Positions 43,502 to 52,108 of a stretch of 54,818 nucleotides of DNA are shown here, one piece after another; within the stretch, counting starts at the first letter, position 1; every line of letters starts with the position of its first letter. The translations under genes and the position numbers were made by a program. The stretch is from Verrucomicrobiota bacterium (GTDB taxonomy: Bacteria > Verrucomicrobiota > Verrucomicrobiia > Opitutales > JABDGR01), in NCBI GenBank assembly GCA_013285985.1, contig JABDGR010000003.1, forward strand, positions 1 to 54,818, read 5' to 3'. A model generated the notes under the pieces. The model was not told the origin of the DNA, searched no databases, and worked only from the letters and a program-made list of their open reading frames with translations.

Positions 43502-45157
43502 ATGTCCATCCAAGCCAATACCACCGCCTTCCCTTGGAAAGGCCCCGAACAGCCGGAAACTAGCCGTCTGCTTCTTGCCCGGCCTGCGCGCAACCGTCTG
43601 CCCAAAAAGCCGGACGAGCCCTCGACGGCCGTATGCGTGATGGTTGTGGATATGGCGCACTTCGCGCAAATCCAGCATCACCTCCAATTGCTGGCGGGCG
43701 ACAAGGCCATGAAGGATCTGGCCGACCAGATTCACCGCATCATGGCGGAAGGCTGCGCGAAGGCCGGCCAGGTGTACGAAAAGGTTTGTGCCTCCTTTGG
43801 CGGCGACGGCGGTATCTTTGTCTTTAACCGGCCGGCCGAGGCCCATGAGGTCGCCGTCAACATGCTCAAGCTGGCGGAGGACGAAAGCGTCCGCGGCCGT
43901 GAAGCCAAGTTGAACGAAGCCATGCGCTGCTTCCGCATCGGCATCGCGTATGGCGAACTTTCGACGGACGCCCACGGCAAGCTCGCCGGGCCCATCATTT
44001 CCAACGCCACGCGCCTCGAAAGTGGCGGCGTGACCGGCGAAATCCGCATCAGCACGGCCGCGTACAAGGTGCTCCCACGCAGCATCCAGCGCCTTTACGG
44101 CGGCGAAGAGCAGATTCGCGGCAAAGCCCACGAGAAGCCGCAAAACGGCCACCGCTGCGTCGTCGTCCCACGCGCGCCGTGGGACGCGCCGATGAAGCCG
44201 CCGGTGCGCAACCCCGATTTCAACACCCACGCCATCTTCGCGCACGAATTGGTGGAGTGCTTCATTATCTCGGAAATTGACGAACGCAACCCGCGCATCG
44301 CCGAGGTGATGGAGAAAATGATTGTGCCCGCGTGCAAACGCACCAACTTCCTCCCGCGCCGCGCCGACCGCATCCCGGGCCCCGACCGCATCGCCGTCAT
44401 CAAGGAGCAATTGGCCGAGGCCCCGCTCGTGATTGCCTACCTGGGCCAGCCGAAGCCGCACTGGAACGCCGATGTGATTCTCGAAGTTGGCTTCCGCCTT
44501 GCCACGGGAAAACCGATGGTGATGATCCACGAGGCGCCGCCCGCATCGCCCGACGGCAGTGTCGCGTCGCTCAAAGCTTTGCTTCCGTTCTACCTGCTGC
44601 ACCGCACGACCGTCGAGATCGCGCAGCAGCCGCAGCAATCGCTTGACCGCCTCATCGCGGAAATCAACCTCGCGAAACACGACCGGCCTGAGGGCAAATG
44701 GAGCTCGACCCATCCGAAGCTCGAATTGCAATTCACCAACCTGCGCACCGACTTGCAGATCAACGAAGTCTCGCCCGAGGCCAAGGAATTGTTCGGCCTG
44801 GACAACCACATGGAGACGCACCAGCTCGTCGGCGTGATGGACCGGATTCGCGAGCGGATGGAAGACGTCCAATTCAAGGCCTACCTGCGCGAACAGTCTG
44901 AAATTCTCGCCAAGATTCAGGCGGAAGGCGCCGGCTTCTCCTCGATGGACGAACCCCGCGCCCTGCCACTCGCGCGCGTGCCCATCATCTTCAAGAACAC
45001 CACCGCCCTCGAACCGGACCGCAAGCCACTCGGTCATTTGCCCGTGCTGGAACGCTATTCGTTCGACCGCGGCCTCTTCAAATTGCGCACGCTGTTTATT
45101 CCGGTGTCAGAATCCTTGCACCGCGACCCGGCAGGTTTTTGGGTTTGCGACGTGTGA
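43502..45157 (+). CDS. Nucleotide-cyclase / deoxyribosyltransferase-like fusion protein
   Basis: The 551-residue protein appears to have three parts. Residues about 41-225 fit a class III nucleotidyl cyclase: metal aspartates D50 (VMVVDMAHF) and D102 (SFGGDGGIFVF), and the conserved arginine R171 (ISNATRLES). Ser98 sits where the purine-selecting lysine is expected, and Ser167/Asn168 occupy the catalytic-asparagine position, so base preference may be unusual. Residues about 245-375 resemble a nucleoside 2-deoxyribosyltransferase/TIR-like Rossmann domain, with APLVIAYLGQP and E328 in ADVILEVGFRLATGKP. The C-terminus (about 395-551) is mixed alpha/beta and possibly PAS-like. There is no signal peptide or membrane helix. 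ATG 43502 is chosen because TAG at 43481 blocks upstream starts; TTG 43484 is possible. The gene stands alone, convergent with the phosphatase gene. Confidence 0.75.
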   Translation: MSIQANTTAFPWKGPEQPETSRLLLARPARNRLPKKPDEPSTAVCVMVVDMAHFAQIQHHLQLLAGDKAMKDLADQIHRIMAEGCAKAGQVYEKVCASFGGDGGIFVFNRPAEAHEVAVNMLKLAEDESVRGREAKLNEAMRCFRIGIAYGELSTDAHGKLAGPIISNATRLESGGVTGEIRISTAAYKVLPRSIQRLYGGEEQIRGKAHEKPQNGHRCVVVPRAPWDAPMKPPVRNPDFNTHAIFAHELVECFIISEIDERNPRIAEVMEKMIVPACKRTNFLPRRADRIPGPDRIAVIKEQLAEAPLVIAYLGQPKPHWNADVILEVGFRLATGKPMVMIHEAPPASPDGSVASLKALLPFYLLHRTTVEIAQQPQQSLDRLIAEINLAKHDRPEGKWSSTHPKLELQFTNLRTDLQINEVSPEAKELFGLDNHMETHQLVGVMDRIRERMEDVQFKAYLREQSEILAKIQAEGAGFSSMDEPRALPLARVPIIFKNTTALEPDRKPLGHLPVLERYSFDRGLFKLRTLFIPVSESLHRDPAGFWVCDV

Positions 45158-45176
45158 AGGAATCCGTGGCTGACGA

Positions 45177-45953
45177 CTACGTCAGCAGCAAATCCAGGGC
45201 GAGCCGGTGCAACCGCGGGCTGGCGGCGAGGCAGGATTTCTGGTCGCCGATTTCCCCGCCCGACCAATCGGTAATCAACCCGCCCGCACCACGAATGATG
45301 GGCACCAGCGGCAGTACGTCCCACAAATTCATCACGGCGTCGCACATCACGTCGGCCCGGCCGGTGGCCACGAGGAAGTAGCCGTAGCAATCGCCCCAGG
45401 TGCGCACCATCCCGGCCGCTTTTTGCAAACGTTGCCATGCCGCGGGGTCGTGCCGCATCGCCGAGTCCACGAGACAGGTCGTCAGCAGCGTCGCCTCGGC
45501 CATCGAGCGGGTGTCGCGCACGCGCACGGGCTGGCCATTGAGTGTAGTAACCGCGCCATCGCCCAGGCAGAGCCAGTCGAGCACCGGCTGGTGAATCGCG
45601 CCGAGCACCGGCTTCCCCTGATACAGCAGCCCAATCAGGGTCCCAAACAAGGGAACCCCGTGGATAAAAGATTTCGTGCCGTCAATCGGATCGAGCACCC
45701 ACGTCCACTCGGCCTCGGTGCGTTCGGGGCCGTATTCCTCCGCCAGGATGCCGTGCTCAGGGAAACGTGAGTTAATCAACTGGCGCATCGCGGCTTCGGC
45801 GGCCCGGTCAGCCTCGGTGACAGGCGTCAAATCGCCCTTTTGTTCAACGGCCAGTGCCGGATTCCCAAAATGCTTGCGTACGATTGGCCCGCTGGCCGCT
45901 GTCAGCTCAGTAATGAATGTGCGATAGGGATCAAGATTCAGTCCGGAACTCAT
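45177..45953 (-). CDS. Inositol-monophosphatase family enzyme (histidinol-phosphatase-like)
   Basis: The 258-residue phosphatase has all metal-binding motifs of the family: the E of LAEEYGPE (near 71), WVLDPIDGTKSFIHG (near 85-99) and NLWDVLPLVPIIRGAGG (near 210). The wording of the second and third motifs matches HisN-type histidinol-phosphatases more closely than inositol enzymes, so a role in histidine synthesis is possible. It is convergent with the cyclase fusion and divergent from the exonuclease-like gene. Confidence 0.88.
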   Translation of the reverse strand: MSSGLNLDPYRTFITELTAASGPIVRKHFGNPALAVEQKGDLTPVTEADRAAEAAMRQLINSRFPEHGILAEEYGPERTEAEWTWVLDPIDGTKSFIHGVPLFGTLIGLLYQGKPVLGAIHQPVLDWLCLGDGAVTTLNGQPVRVRDTRSMAEATLLTTCLVDSAMRHDPAAWQRLQKAAGMVRTWGDCYGYFLVATGRADVMCDAVMNLWDVLPLVPIIRGAGGLITDWSGGEIGDQKSCLAASPRLHRLALDLLLT

Positions 45954-46046
45954 GGGTTCAAGTTACTCTTTGCGGTCGGGGATGGGAAGGCTGAAGCATG
46001 AAATTTCTAGCTTCATCCGGCATCCGACATCCTTCATTCTTTTTTC

Positions 46047-46730
46047 ATGCCCTGGCCCGCCACCGTCATTCATGTGCTCGACTTTGAGGGCGGCCGGCGC
46101 AGCGGAGTCGTCGAATACGGCGTGGCTACGCTAACCGACGGGAAAATCATCACCGCGCACACACGCGTCTGCGCGCCCTCCGGCCCGGTTGCCGCCGCGG
46201 AAAGCGCGCTGCACGGGATTTCAGAAAGCGAGGCGGCCCGCACCGAGCCTTTTTCCGCCGAGCAAGCGCTCTTCGCCGGCCTGCGCCAGACGGGGTTCTT
46301 CGCCGCGCACCATGCGCCCATCGAGCGCGCCTTGCTGCGCCGTGCCTGGCCGGTGCCTCCGGCCTCGCCTGACTATGCCGCCCCCGACCCTGGCAGTGCA
46401 CCGCGCCTGGCCGATTGGGGGCCCTGGATCGACACCCGGCGCATTTATGAACATGTCCATCCCGCGCTGCCAGGCTATCAATTAATGGAGCTCGTCCAGG
46501 CCTTTGCGCTTACGGAAGAATTGGCCACTCTCGCCATGCAGCATTGCCCCGCCCACCGCCGCCGGCCGCATTGCGCGCTTTACGACGCCCTCGCCGCCGC
46601 CCTATTGCTTACCCGCCTAGCCCACGAACCAAAAATCGCCGCAGCCCCGCTCGGCTGGTTGCTCGTCAATTCTGTCTCGCCCGACGAGGGCGAGCCGTTC
46701 CGCCAGGGCGAGTTCATGCTGGCGGATTGA
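46047..46730 (+). CDS. DnaQ-like 3'-5' exonuclease
   Basis: The 227-residue protein has the DEDDh-type motif I VLDFEGG (near 10, D and E present), a middle motif FAAHHAPIERALL (near 90, where most relatives have HNAxFD) and the final H...D in HCALYDALAAALLL (near 175). The glutamate in place of the usual motif II aspartate is a small deviation that could alter metal binding. It may act in proofreading-like or repair degradation. Confidence 0.8.
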   Translation: MPWPATVIHVLDFEGGRRSGVVEYGVATLTDGKIITAHTRVCAPSGPVAAAESALHGISESEAARTEPFSAEQALFAGLRQTGFFAAHHAPIERALLRRAWPVPPASPDYAAPDPGSAPRLADWGPWIDTRRIYEHVHPALPGYQLMELVQAFALTEELATLAMQHCPAHRRRPHCALYDALAAALLLTRLAHEPKIAAAPLGWLLVNSVSPDEGEPFRQGEFMLAD

Positions 46731-46731
46731 A

Positions 46732-49700
46732 TTACGCCCCGCCGCCCGTCACGCAATTAAACAGCGCCTCAAGCAATTCCTGGTTGCGGTAGGGCTTGAG
46801 CAGGAAATGCTGCACCCCCATCCGCCGCAGAGCCTCGACCCGGGTGTCATGGTTTACGCCGGAGGTGGCAATCACGCGTAAATCCGGGCGCAACTCGCGC
46901 AAGGCCTTCATGGTCGCGACCCCGTCCAGCCGCGGCATCATCACGTCCAACAAAACGACATCAACCTTGCGGTGACTTTTCACCATTTCAATGGCCTGGT
47001 ACCCATCGGAAGCTTCGAGCACTTCGTAACCGCTCTGCCCAAGGATGAACGACACCGCCTGGCGCAGCGGCACCTCGTCATCCACCACCAGCACGGTGCG
47101 GCCGGCGCCGGGCAGGTTTGTGCCGTTGTTCGCGCCGGCTTTTTTGGCCGGAGTCGAAGCCGACTTTTCGGTATTCGTCGGCGCCGGCAGCTCTGGCGAC
47201 GCGGGCAAGTAAACTACAAACGTCGTTCCCTGCGGCCCGGTGGATTCCAATTCGATGATGCCGCTGTGGTCCTGTACGATGCCCAAGGCGGTGGACAAGC
47301 CCAGCCCCGTCCCCTTGCCCACATCTTTGGTGGTGAAAAAAGGCTCAAAAATCTTTTCGCGCACCGGCCCGGGGATGCCCGTGCCCGTGTCACGCACGCG
47401 AATGCGCACATGCTTGCCTGGCTGCGCCCCGGGGAAGCTCGCCGTCTGCGCGCTGCCGAGCGTCACGTTGTCCGCCACCAGCGCAATCACCCCGCCCTCG
47501 GGCATGGCGTCCCGCGCATTGACACATAAATTCATCAGTACTTGCAGAATTTGCGTGGAATCGGCCTGGACCGGGGCGAGATCCGGCACCAAGCGCACTT
47601 CGAGGCGCACATCACGCGGGAAACTCTCGCGCACCAGGCGCTCAAGCTCGCCGATCAAGGGCACCAGCCACATCGCCTCGCGCTTGCTGCGCCGCCCACG
47701 CGAAAACGCCAGCACCTGCTGCACCAATTCTGTAGCGCGGTGGACGGAAATGTCCATCACCTCAATGATTTCCCGCTCCTTGCCGGAGAACGGCAGCGTA
47801 TTCAGGAATTCCGCCCCCATGCGCACGGGAGCGAGAATATTGTTCAAGTCATGGGCGATACCGCCGGCCAGGTTGCCGATGCTTTCCAGGCGCTGCGCCC
47901 GCGCGAGGCGCTCCTCTAACGCCCGCTGGTTGGTGATGTCCTCCATAATTTTAACGCAATGCGTGACGGATCCGCTCTCATCAAAAATCGGGAAGAGCAC
48001 GGAACGCGCCATGAACTGCCGGGCATCCTTCGCGCGGATGAGGTGCTCGCCCTCCCATTTTTTGCCCTGCCGCAGCCGCGCCCACAAATCCGTGTAAAAT
48101 TCCGCCGGAATGGAATTCGGCCGGAGCAAAAGCGGGGTCTGGCCCAGCAATTCCTCCTGCGCGTAGCCGGATACTTCGCAAAATTTCCGGTTCGCGTATT
48201 CGACCACGCCCTGCGGATCCGTGATCAAAATTGCCACCGGGCTTTGCTCGACCACTTGCGACAAGCGCCGCGAAGTCTGCTCCTGCGCGAAGCGGTGCGA
48301 CACATCCATCACCAACCCGAGAATGGCCGGCTCGCCTTCGTGCTCCGATGCGATGCCGTGCCCCTGCACCGCCACGGTGGCGCCTTGCGGCCCGGACAGG
48401 CGGAACAACAGCGCCGCCTCCTGGGCCGTCTCGGCATAGACCGGGCGCAACCGCTCCGCCGTCATCGTGCGATCGTCCGGGTGCACCAACTCCATGAACT
48501 CCGGCCGCAGCGGCGGGCGGGCGCCGCCGGCCCGCACAATCGCCCAGAATTTCGGGTTCGCGTAAACCACGCGGTTTTCCTGCAAAATGAAAATTCCCGC
48601 CAGCGATTGTTCCACGAGCCCGCGGAATTTTTCCTCCGCCAGCTTGACGCGGGCCAGATCCGTCGCCGTACCGGTGATAAAGCCATCCGCCGCCGGTTCG
48701 GTGGAGAAGCCCAAACGCAGCCAGCGATATGCGCCACTGCGGTGGCGCAACCGCACTTCCAATACTTGCTGCACACCCGGCTCCTGCGCACACGCCGCCA
48801 GTGCCTCCGTAAAATGGAGCCGGTCCTCCGGATGGAGCAATTCCTGCCAATGCGGCAGGCGGTTCGGAAATTCCTTGGCTTCATATCCCAACAATTCGGC
48901 CATCCGGGCCTCCCAGGTCAAACTCCCCTCCTTCGGGTTGAGGGTCCACATCCCCACGGCGCCGGCCTGCGTGGCCAGGGCATAACGACGACGTTCGTCG
49001 CGTAATTCCGCCGCCATCGTCTCGCTCCCGGTCACATCCAGCCCCAGCGCGAGCACGCTCTCCGGCTGGCCGTCCTCACCCGGCAATACCGACACGTGCC
49101 ACTCCACCAGACAGGTGTCACCCGCTTGGGTTAAATGGCGCATGGAGACAATGCGCCCGGCCTTTTCCTTGCCCGTGGCCTCGGCAAACGCCGTCCGCAA
49201 GGCCTGCGCGCCACCGGCGTCCACCCAGCCCAATTCCTCGGCTGGTTTGCCCAGCACCTCCATCGCGCGCCAGCCAAAAACCGTTTCGGCGCGTCCGGTC
49301 CATTCCTTGATGCGTCGCTGGGCGTCCAGCTCAACGACCACCAGCGGTGTGTTTTCAAAATGCAGATGCTGGCGCCGGAAAAATTCCCGTTCGTGCTTCT
49401 TGGCGTCGAACAGCAAATTTTTGGCCTGTTTCTGCAATTGCTTCACATGCTTGTTCTGCTGACGCGAGTTCCACAGCAACCCCACCAACACCGAAAACAT
49501 AAAGGCCAGCGACACCCCGCGGTAGAACGCCTGAGCATGGTCGCCCTCGGACAAATCAGGCACGTAATCCGTCAGTTCCGGCTTATTCGCAGCTAAGCTC
49601 GCGGTGCTTAGAGCCGCCGCCAGCCGGGCGGTGCCCGTCGGCGTCTTGGGCGCGGAGGCGGCGGGCGGGGCGGGCTGGCCCCATGCAGGCGATGCCAAGG

Positions 49701-49782
49701 CGGCGGCAAGAACCAAAAAAGTTCCTCGCACACACCATGTATTTCGTAATGATTTGAAGACAAACATCCAGTTGTTAAGCAT
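46732..49782 (-). CDS. Membrane-bound hybrid sensor histidine kinase with PAS domains
   Basis: The protein of about 1016 residues has an N-terminal signal-like segment (TFLVLAAALASPAWGQ) and one membrane helix (FMFSVLVGLLW, about 90-105). A coiled coil and about four PAS domains follow (for example FVEYANRKFC-type core VVEYANRKFCEVSGY). The kinase core has the H-box GGIAHDLNNILAPV (near 635), N-box NLCVNARDAMPEGG (near 755) and glycine-rich GTGLGLSTALGIV. A C-terminal receiver domain carries VVDDE, phospho-acceptor D in VVLLDVMMPRLDG and the LKPYR lysine. No DNA-binding output is attached, so a separate partner is expected. Two starts (49782, 49767) are equally plausible. Confidence 0.9.
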   Translation of the reverse strand: MLNNWMFVFKSLRNTWCVRGTFLVLAAALASPAWGQPAPPAASAPKTPTGTARLAAALSTASLAANKPELTDYVPDLSEGDHAQAFYRGVSLAFMFSVLVGLLWNSRQQNKHVKQLQKQAKNLLFDAKKHEREFFRRQHLHFENTPLVVVELDAQRRIKEWTGRAETVFGWRAMEVLGKPAEELGWVDAGGAQALRTAFAEATGKEKAGRIVSMRHLTQAGDTCLVEWHVSVLPGEDGQPESVLALGLDVTGSETMAAELRDERRRYALATQAGAVGMWTLNPKEGSLTWEARMAELLGYEAKEFPNRLPHWQELLHPEDRLHFTEALAACAQEPGVQQVLEVRLRHRSGAYRWLRLGFSTEPAADGFITGTATDLARVKLAEEKFRGLVEQSLAGIFILQENRVVYANPKFWAIVRAGGARPPLRPEFMELVHPDDRTMTAERLRPVYAETAQEAALLFRLSGPQGATVAVQGHGIASEHEGEPAILGLVMDVSHRFAQEQTSRRLSQVVEQSPVAILITDPQGVVEYANRKFCEVSGYAQEELLGQTPLLLRPNSIPAEFYTDLWARLRQGKKWEGEHLIRAKDARQFMARSVLFPIFDESGSVTHCVKIMEDITNQRALEERLARAQRLESIGNLAGGIAHDLNNILAPVRMGAEFLNTLPFSGKEREIIEVMDISVHRATELVQQVLAFSRGRRSKREAMWLVPLIGELERLVRESFPRDVRLEVRLVPDLAPVQADSTQILQVLMNLCVNARDAMPEGGVIALVADNVTLGSAQTASFPGAQPGKHVRIRVRDTGTGIPGPVREKIFEPFFTTKDVGKGTGLGLSTALGIVQDHSGIIELESTGPQGTTFVVYLPASPELPAPTNTEKSASTPAKKAGANNGTNLPGAGRTVLVVDDEVPLRQAVSFILGQSGYEVLEASDGYQAIEMVKSHRKVDVVLLDVMMPRLDGVATMKALRELRPDLRVIATSGVNHDTRVEALRRMGVQHFLLKPYRNQELLEALFNCVTGGGA

Positions 49783-49867
49783 ATCGCAGCGACATTCCCG
49801 CGAGAAGCATAATCCTAGCCCTTTCCGGAGGAAAACCGAAGCGTAAATAGGGTAAAACATTTGTAAA

Positions 49868-51031
49868 ATGAGCACTTGCCTTCAGCCGACGGGGGGCGAA
49901 CTGTATTTTGTGGCCACGCCTACATCCACTGACAAGTGCCTTCCAGCCCGTATCCCGGCGCTTGATGGCATCCGCGGGCTGGCCATCGCTTTGGTCCTCG
50001 CCCGGCACTTGATCAGCGTGTCACTCGAGCAAGCGGACCAGCTCGACGGCTGGAAGTATACCTTATGGTACTGGATCAAACTCGGTGGTTTCGGCGTGGA
50101 CTTGTTTTTTGTGCTCAGCGGGTTTCTCATTACCCGCATCCTGCTCGAAAACCAAAATTCGCCCCGGCTTTTTCGCGCGTTTTACCTGCGCCGCTGCTGC
50201 CGCATCCTGCCGCTTTATTTTTCCCTCCTTTTCGGAGTATTTCTCCTTCACCATTTCGTCCACGCGGACCCGCTGAGGAGCTTGCTGTTTGGGGACCAAT
50301 ATCCGTGGGCCAGCTATCTCACCTTCACGCAAAATTTCGCCATGGCCGTAGGCGCCACCACCGGCGGGCTGGCGCTGGCCGTCACCTGGTCGCTGGCCGT
50401 CGAGGAACAATTCTACCTCGGGTTGCCGTGGGTCATCCGCTGGGTTCCGGCCCGGTATCTGCCCTGGCTGTTTGCCAGCGGCATCCCCTGGGCCTTGCTC
50501 GTGCGCTTCCACTGGAACGACTGGCGCAGCCGCGTCTGGCTGCCGGGGCATACGGACTCCCTGCTCACCGGCTGCCTGCTGGCGTGGGTTTGCTTGCAAC
50601 CCGGCGCACTCGCCTGGCTGCAACGTCAAGGCCGCGGCTTGACGGCCCTGCTGGTCATTCTCGGTGGCGGCATTTTCGTCATCAACCAAATGCCGGAATA
50701 CTATGTGTGGATCACCGACACCTGGATGACGCTGTTTTTTGGCGTGCTCGTGCTCATCGGCATTTCCCAACGCGGCCACGTCATCACAAAATTTCTCGAA
50801 CTGCGCTGGCTCGGGTTTCTCGGAATGATTTCCTACGGAGTTTATCTCCTCCATTTCCCCGTCAACAGCATCGTCTTCTGGCTTCTGCACAAAACTACGC
50901 CCGTGATTAACAACGCCAGCGACCTCATGCTGACCTTCCTCGGCTTCGCGCTCACCCTCGCCCTCGCCACACTCTCGTGGTTTTTCTTTGAGAAACGCTG
51001 GGTAAAACTCGGCCATCAGGCAAAGTATTGA
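49868..51031 (+). CDS. Acyltransferase-3 family membrane protein
   Basis: The 387-residue protein has the family hallmarks IPALDGIRGLAIALVLARHL (near 30, with the catalytic-type histidine), GGFGVDLFFVLSGFLITRIL (near 75) and TWSLAVEEQFYLGLPW (near 180), with about ten membrane helices. Such enzymes O-acylate surface polysaccharides, peptidoglycan or lipids, or modify antibiotics; the substrate is not evident. It is divergent from the sensor kinase gene. Confidence 0.9.
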   Translation: MSTCLQPTGGELYFVATPTSTDKCLPARIPALDGIRGLAIALVLARHLISVSLEQADQLDGWKYTLWYWIKLGGFGVDLFFVLSGFLITRILLENQNSPRLFRAFYLRRCCRILPLYFSLLFGVFLLHHFVHADPLRSLLFGDQYPWASYLTFTQNFAMAVGATTGGLALAVTWSLAVEEQFYLGLPWVIRWVPARYLPWLFASGIPWALLVRFHWNDWRSRVWLPGHTDSLLTGCLLAWVCLQPGALAWLQRQGRGLTALLVILGGGIFVINQMPEYYVWITDTWMTLFFGVLVLIGISQRGHVITKFLELRWLGFLGMISYGVYLLHFPVNSIVFWLLHKTTPVINNASDLMLTFLGFALTLALATLSWFFFEKRWVKLGHQAKY

Positions 51032-51037
51032 TACTTT

Positions 51038-52057
51038 TTATGGCTTCCACTCGCCGGTAAACACGACCTTGCCGCCTTTGCCCGCGCGGAAGGCGTGCTC
51101 CAGGGCTCCATGCCATTGCGCCAACGGGTATCGCGCGACAATGGGCTGGGCAATGACTCTGTCACGCAACAATCCTAAAAGTTTTTCGAGCGTCGCCCGC
51201 GTTTCCGCAGCCGGATGGGAACGAACCCAGCCATCGAGCCAAAATCCGCGAAGTTGTATATCGTTGAATATCAAAGATCTGGTCGGGAAGCGCACCGGCT
51301 CGGCCGTCACGCCGCCATAAGTCACCACCACGCCGCCAGATGAAAGCGCCCGGCATAATCGCCCGACGCTTTCGCCGCCGACGGCGTTTAGTGCTAGTTT
51401 TATCGGCGCCCCGCCCGTCAGTTTCAGTGGCTCTTTTTCATAACCCGAATCCTCCGCGACAACCACGGTGGCGCCGTTTTCTTTCAAACGTTTCGCCACG
51501 GCAACATCGCGCACCACGCTCAAGCAATTCAGCCCCAGATGCCGCGACAGTTGCGCCACCAATACGCCGACCGCCGAGGTTCCGGCGTTTTGAATGAGCC
51601 AATCACCTCGCTCCAGTCGGACAAAATCGTGCAGCATCCGCCACGCCGTCGGCGGGTTGATGAAAGCCATCGCCGCCTGCTCATCGGGAATGCCCGCGGG
51701 AATGGGAAAAAATTCGGCAGCCTTCGCCACCACGGCCTCGCGCCACACGCCTGCGTCCTCGGGCATTCGCACTCGCGCACCGATTTTCAACCCGGAAACT
51801 CCGGCGCCCAGCGCCACGACCTCGCCTACTCCTTCGCGTCCAGCCACCGACGGCAACGCCTTCAAGTTTCCATAGGTTCCGTTGACTAACCCCAAGTCCG
51901 AATAATGAATCGCCGCACAACGCATCGCGACCAGGGCTTCGCCTTGGCCAAGCGCAGGCAATTCAAGCGTGGTCGCCTCCAGCACCTCCGCCGGTAGCCC
52001 GTGCCGCTCGTAATGCAGGGCCTGGATATGCAAAGGACCACCCGGGATATTCGTCAT
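51038..52057 (-). CDS. MDR-family trans-2-enoyl reductase (MECR/ETR-like)
   Basis: The 339-residue enzyme starts at ATG 52057; a longer frame runs back across the argH gene and is rejected. The INPPTAWRMLHDFVRLERGD segment (near 130) followed by WLIQNAGTSAVGVLVAQLSR matches mitochondrial-type enoyl-thioester reductases (MECR/ETR1) more closely than plain quinone reductases. It would use NADPH to reduce enoyl-ACP or enoyl-CoA in fatty acid synthesis. No zinc-binding residues are evident. It is divergent from argH. Confidence 0.85.
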   Translation of the reverse strand: MTNIPGGPLHIQALHYERHGLPAEVLEATTLELPALGQGEALVAMRCAAIHYSDLGLVNGTYGNLKALPSVAGREGVGEVVALGAGVSGLKIGARVRMPEDAGVWREAVVAKAAEFFPIPAGIPDEQAAMAFINPPTAWRMLHDFVRLERGDWLIQNAGTSAVGVLVAQLSRHLGLNCLSVVRDVAVAKRLKENGATVVVAEDSGYEKEPLKLTGGAPIKLALNAVGGESVGRLCRALSSGGVVVTYGGVTAEPVRFPTRSLIFNDIQLRGFWLDGWVRSHPAAETRATLEKLLGLLRDRVIAQPIVARYPLAQWHGALEHAFRAGKGGKVVFTGEWKP

Positions 52058-52108
52058 AACCTTAATTCTTTGCTTTCCGCGGGCGCGGGGGAAGCGTAAA
52101 ACAAAGAA

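Noticed and set aside
43490-45037. 515-residue minus-strand frame
   Set aside because: It is opposite the cyclase fusion, whose motifs are clear; the antisense translation has no family-like features.
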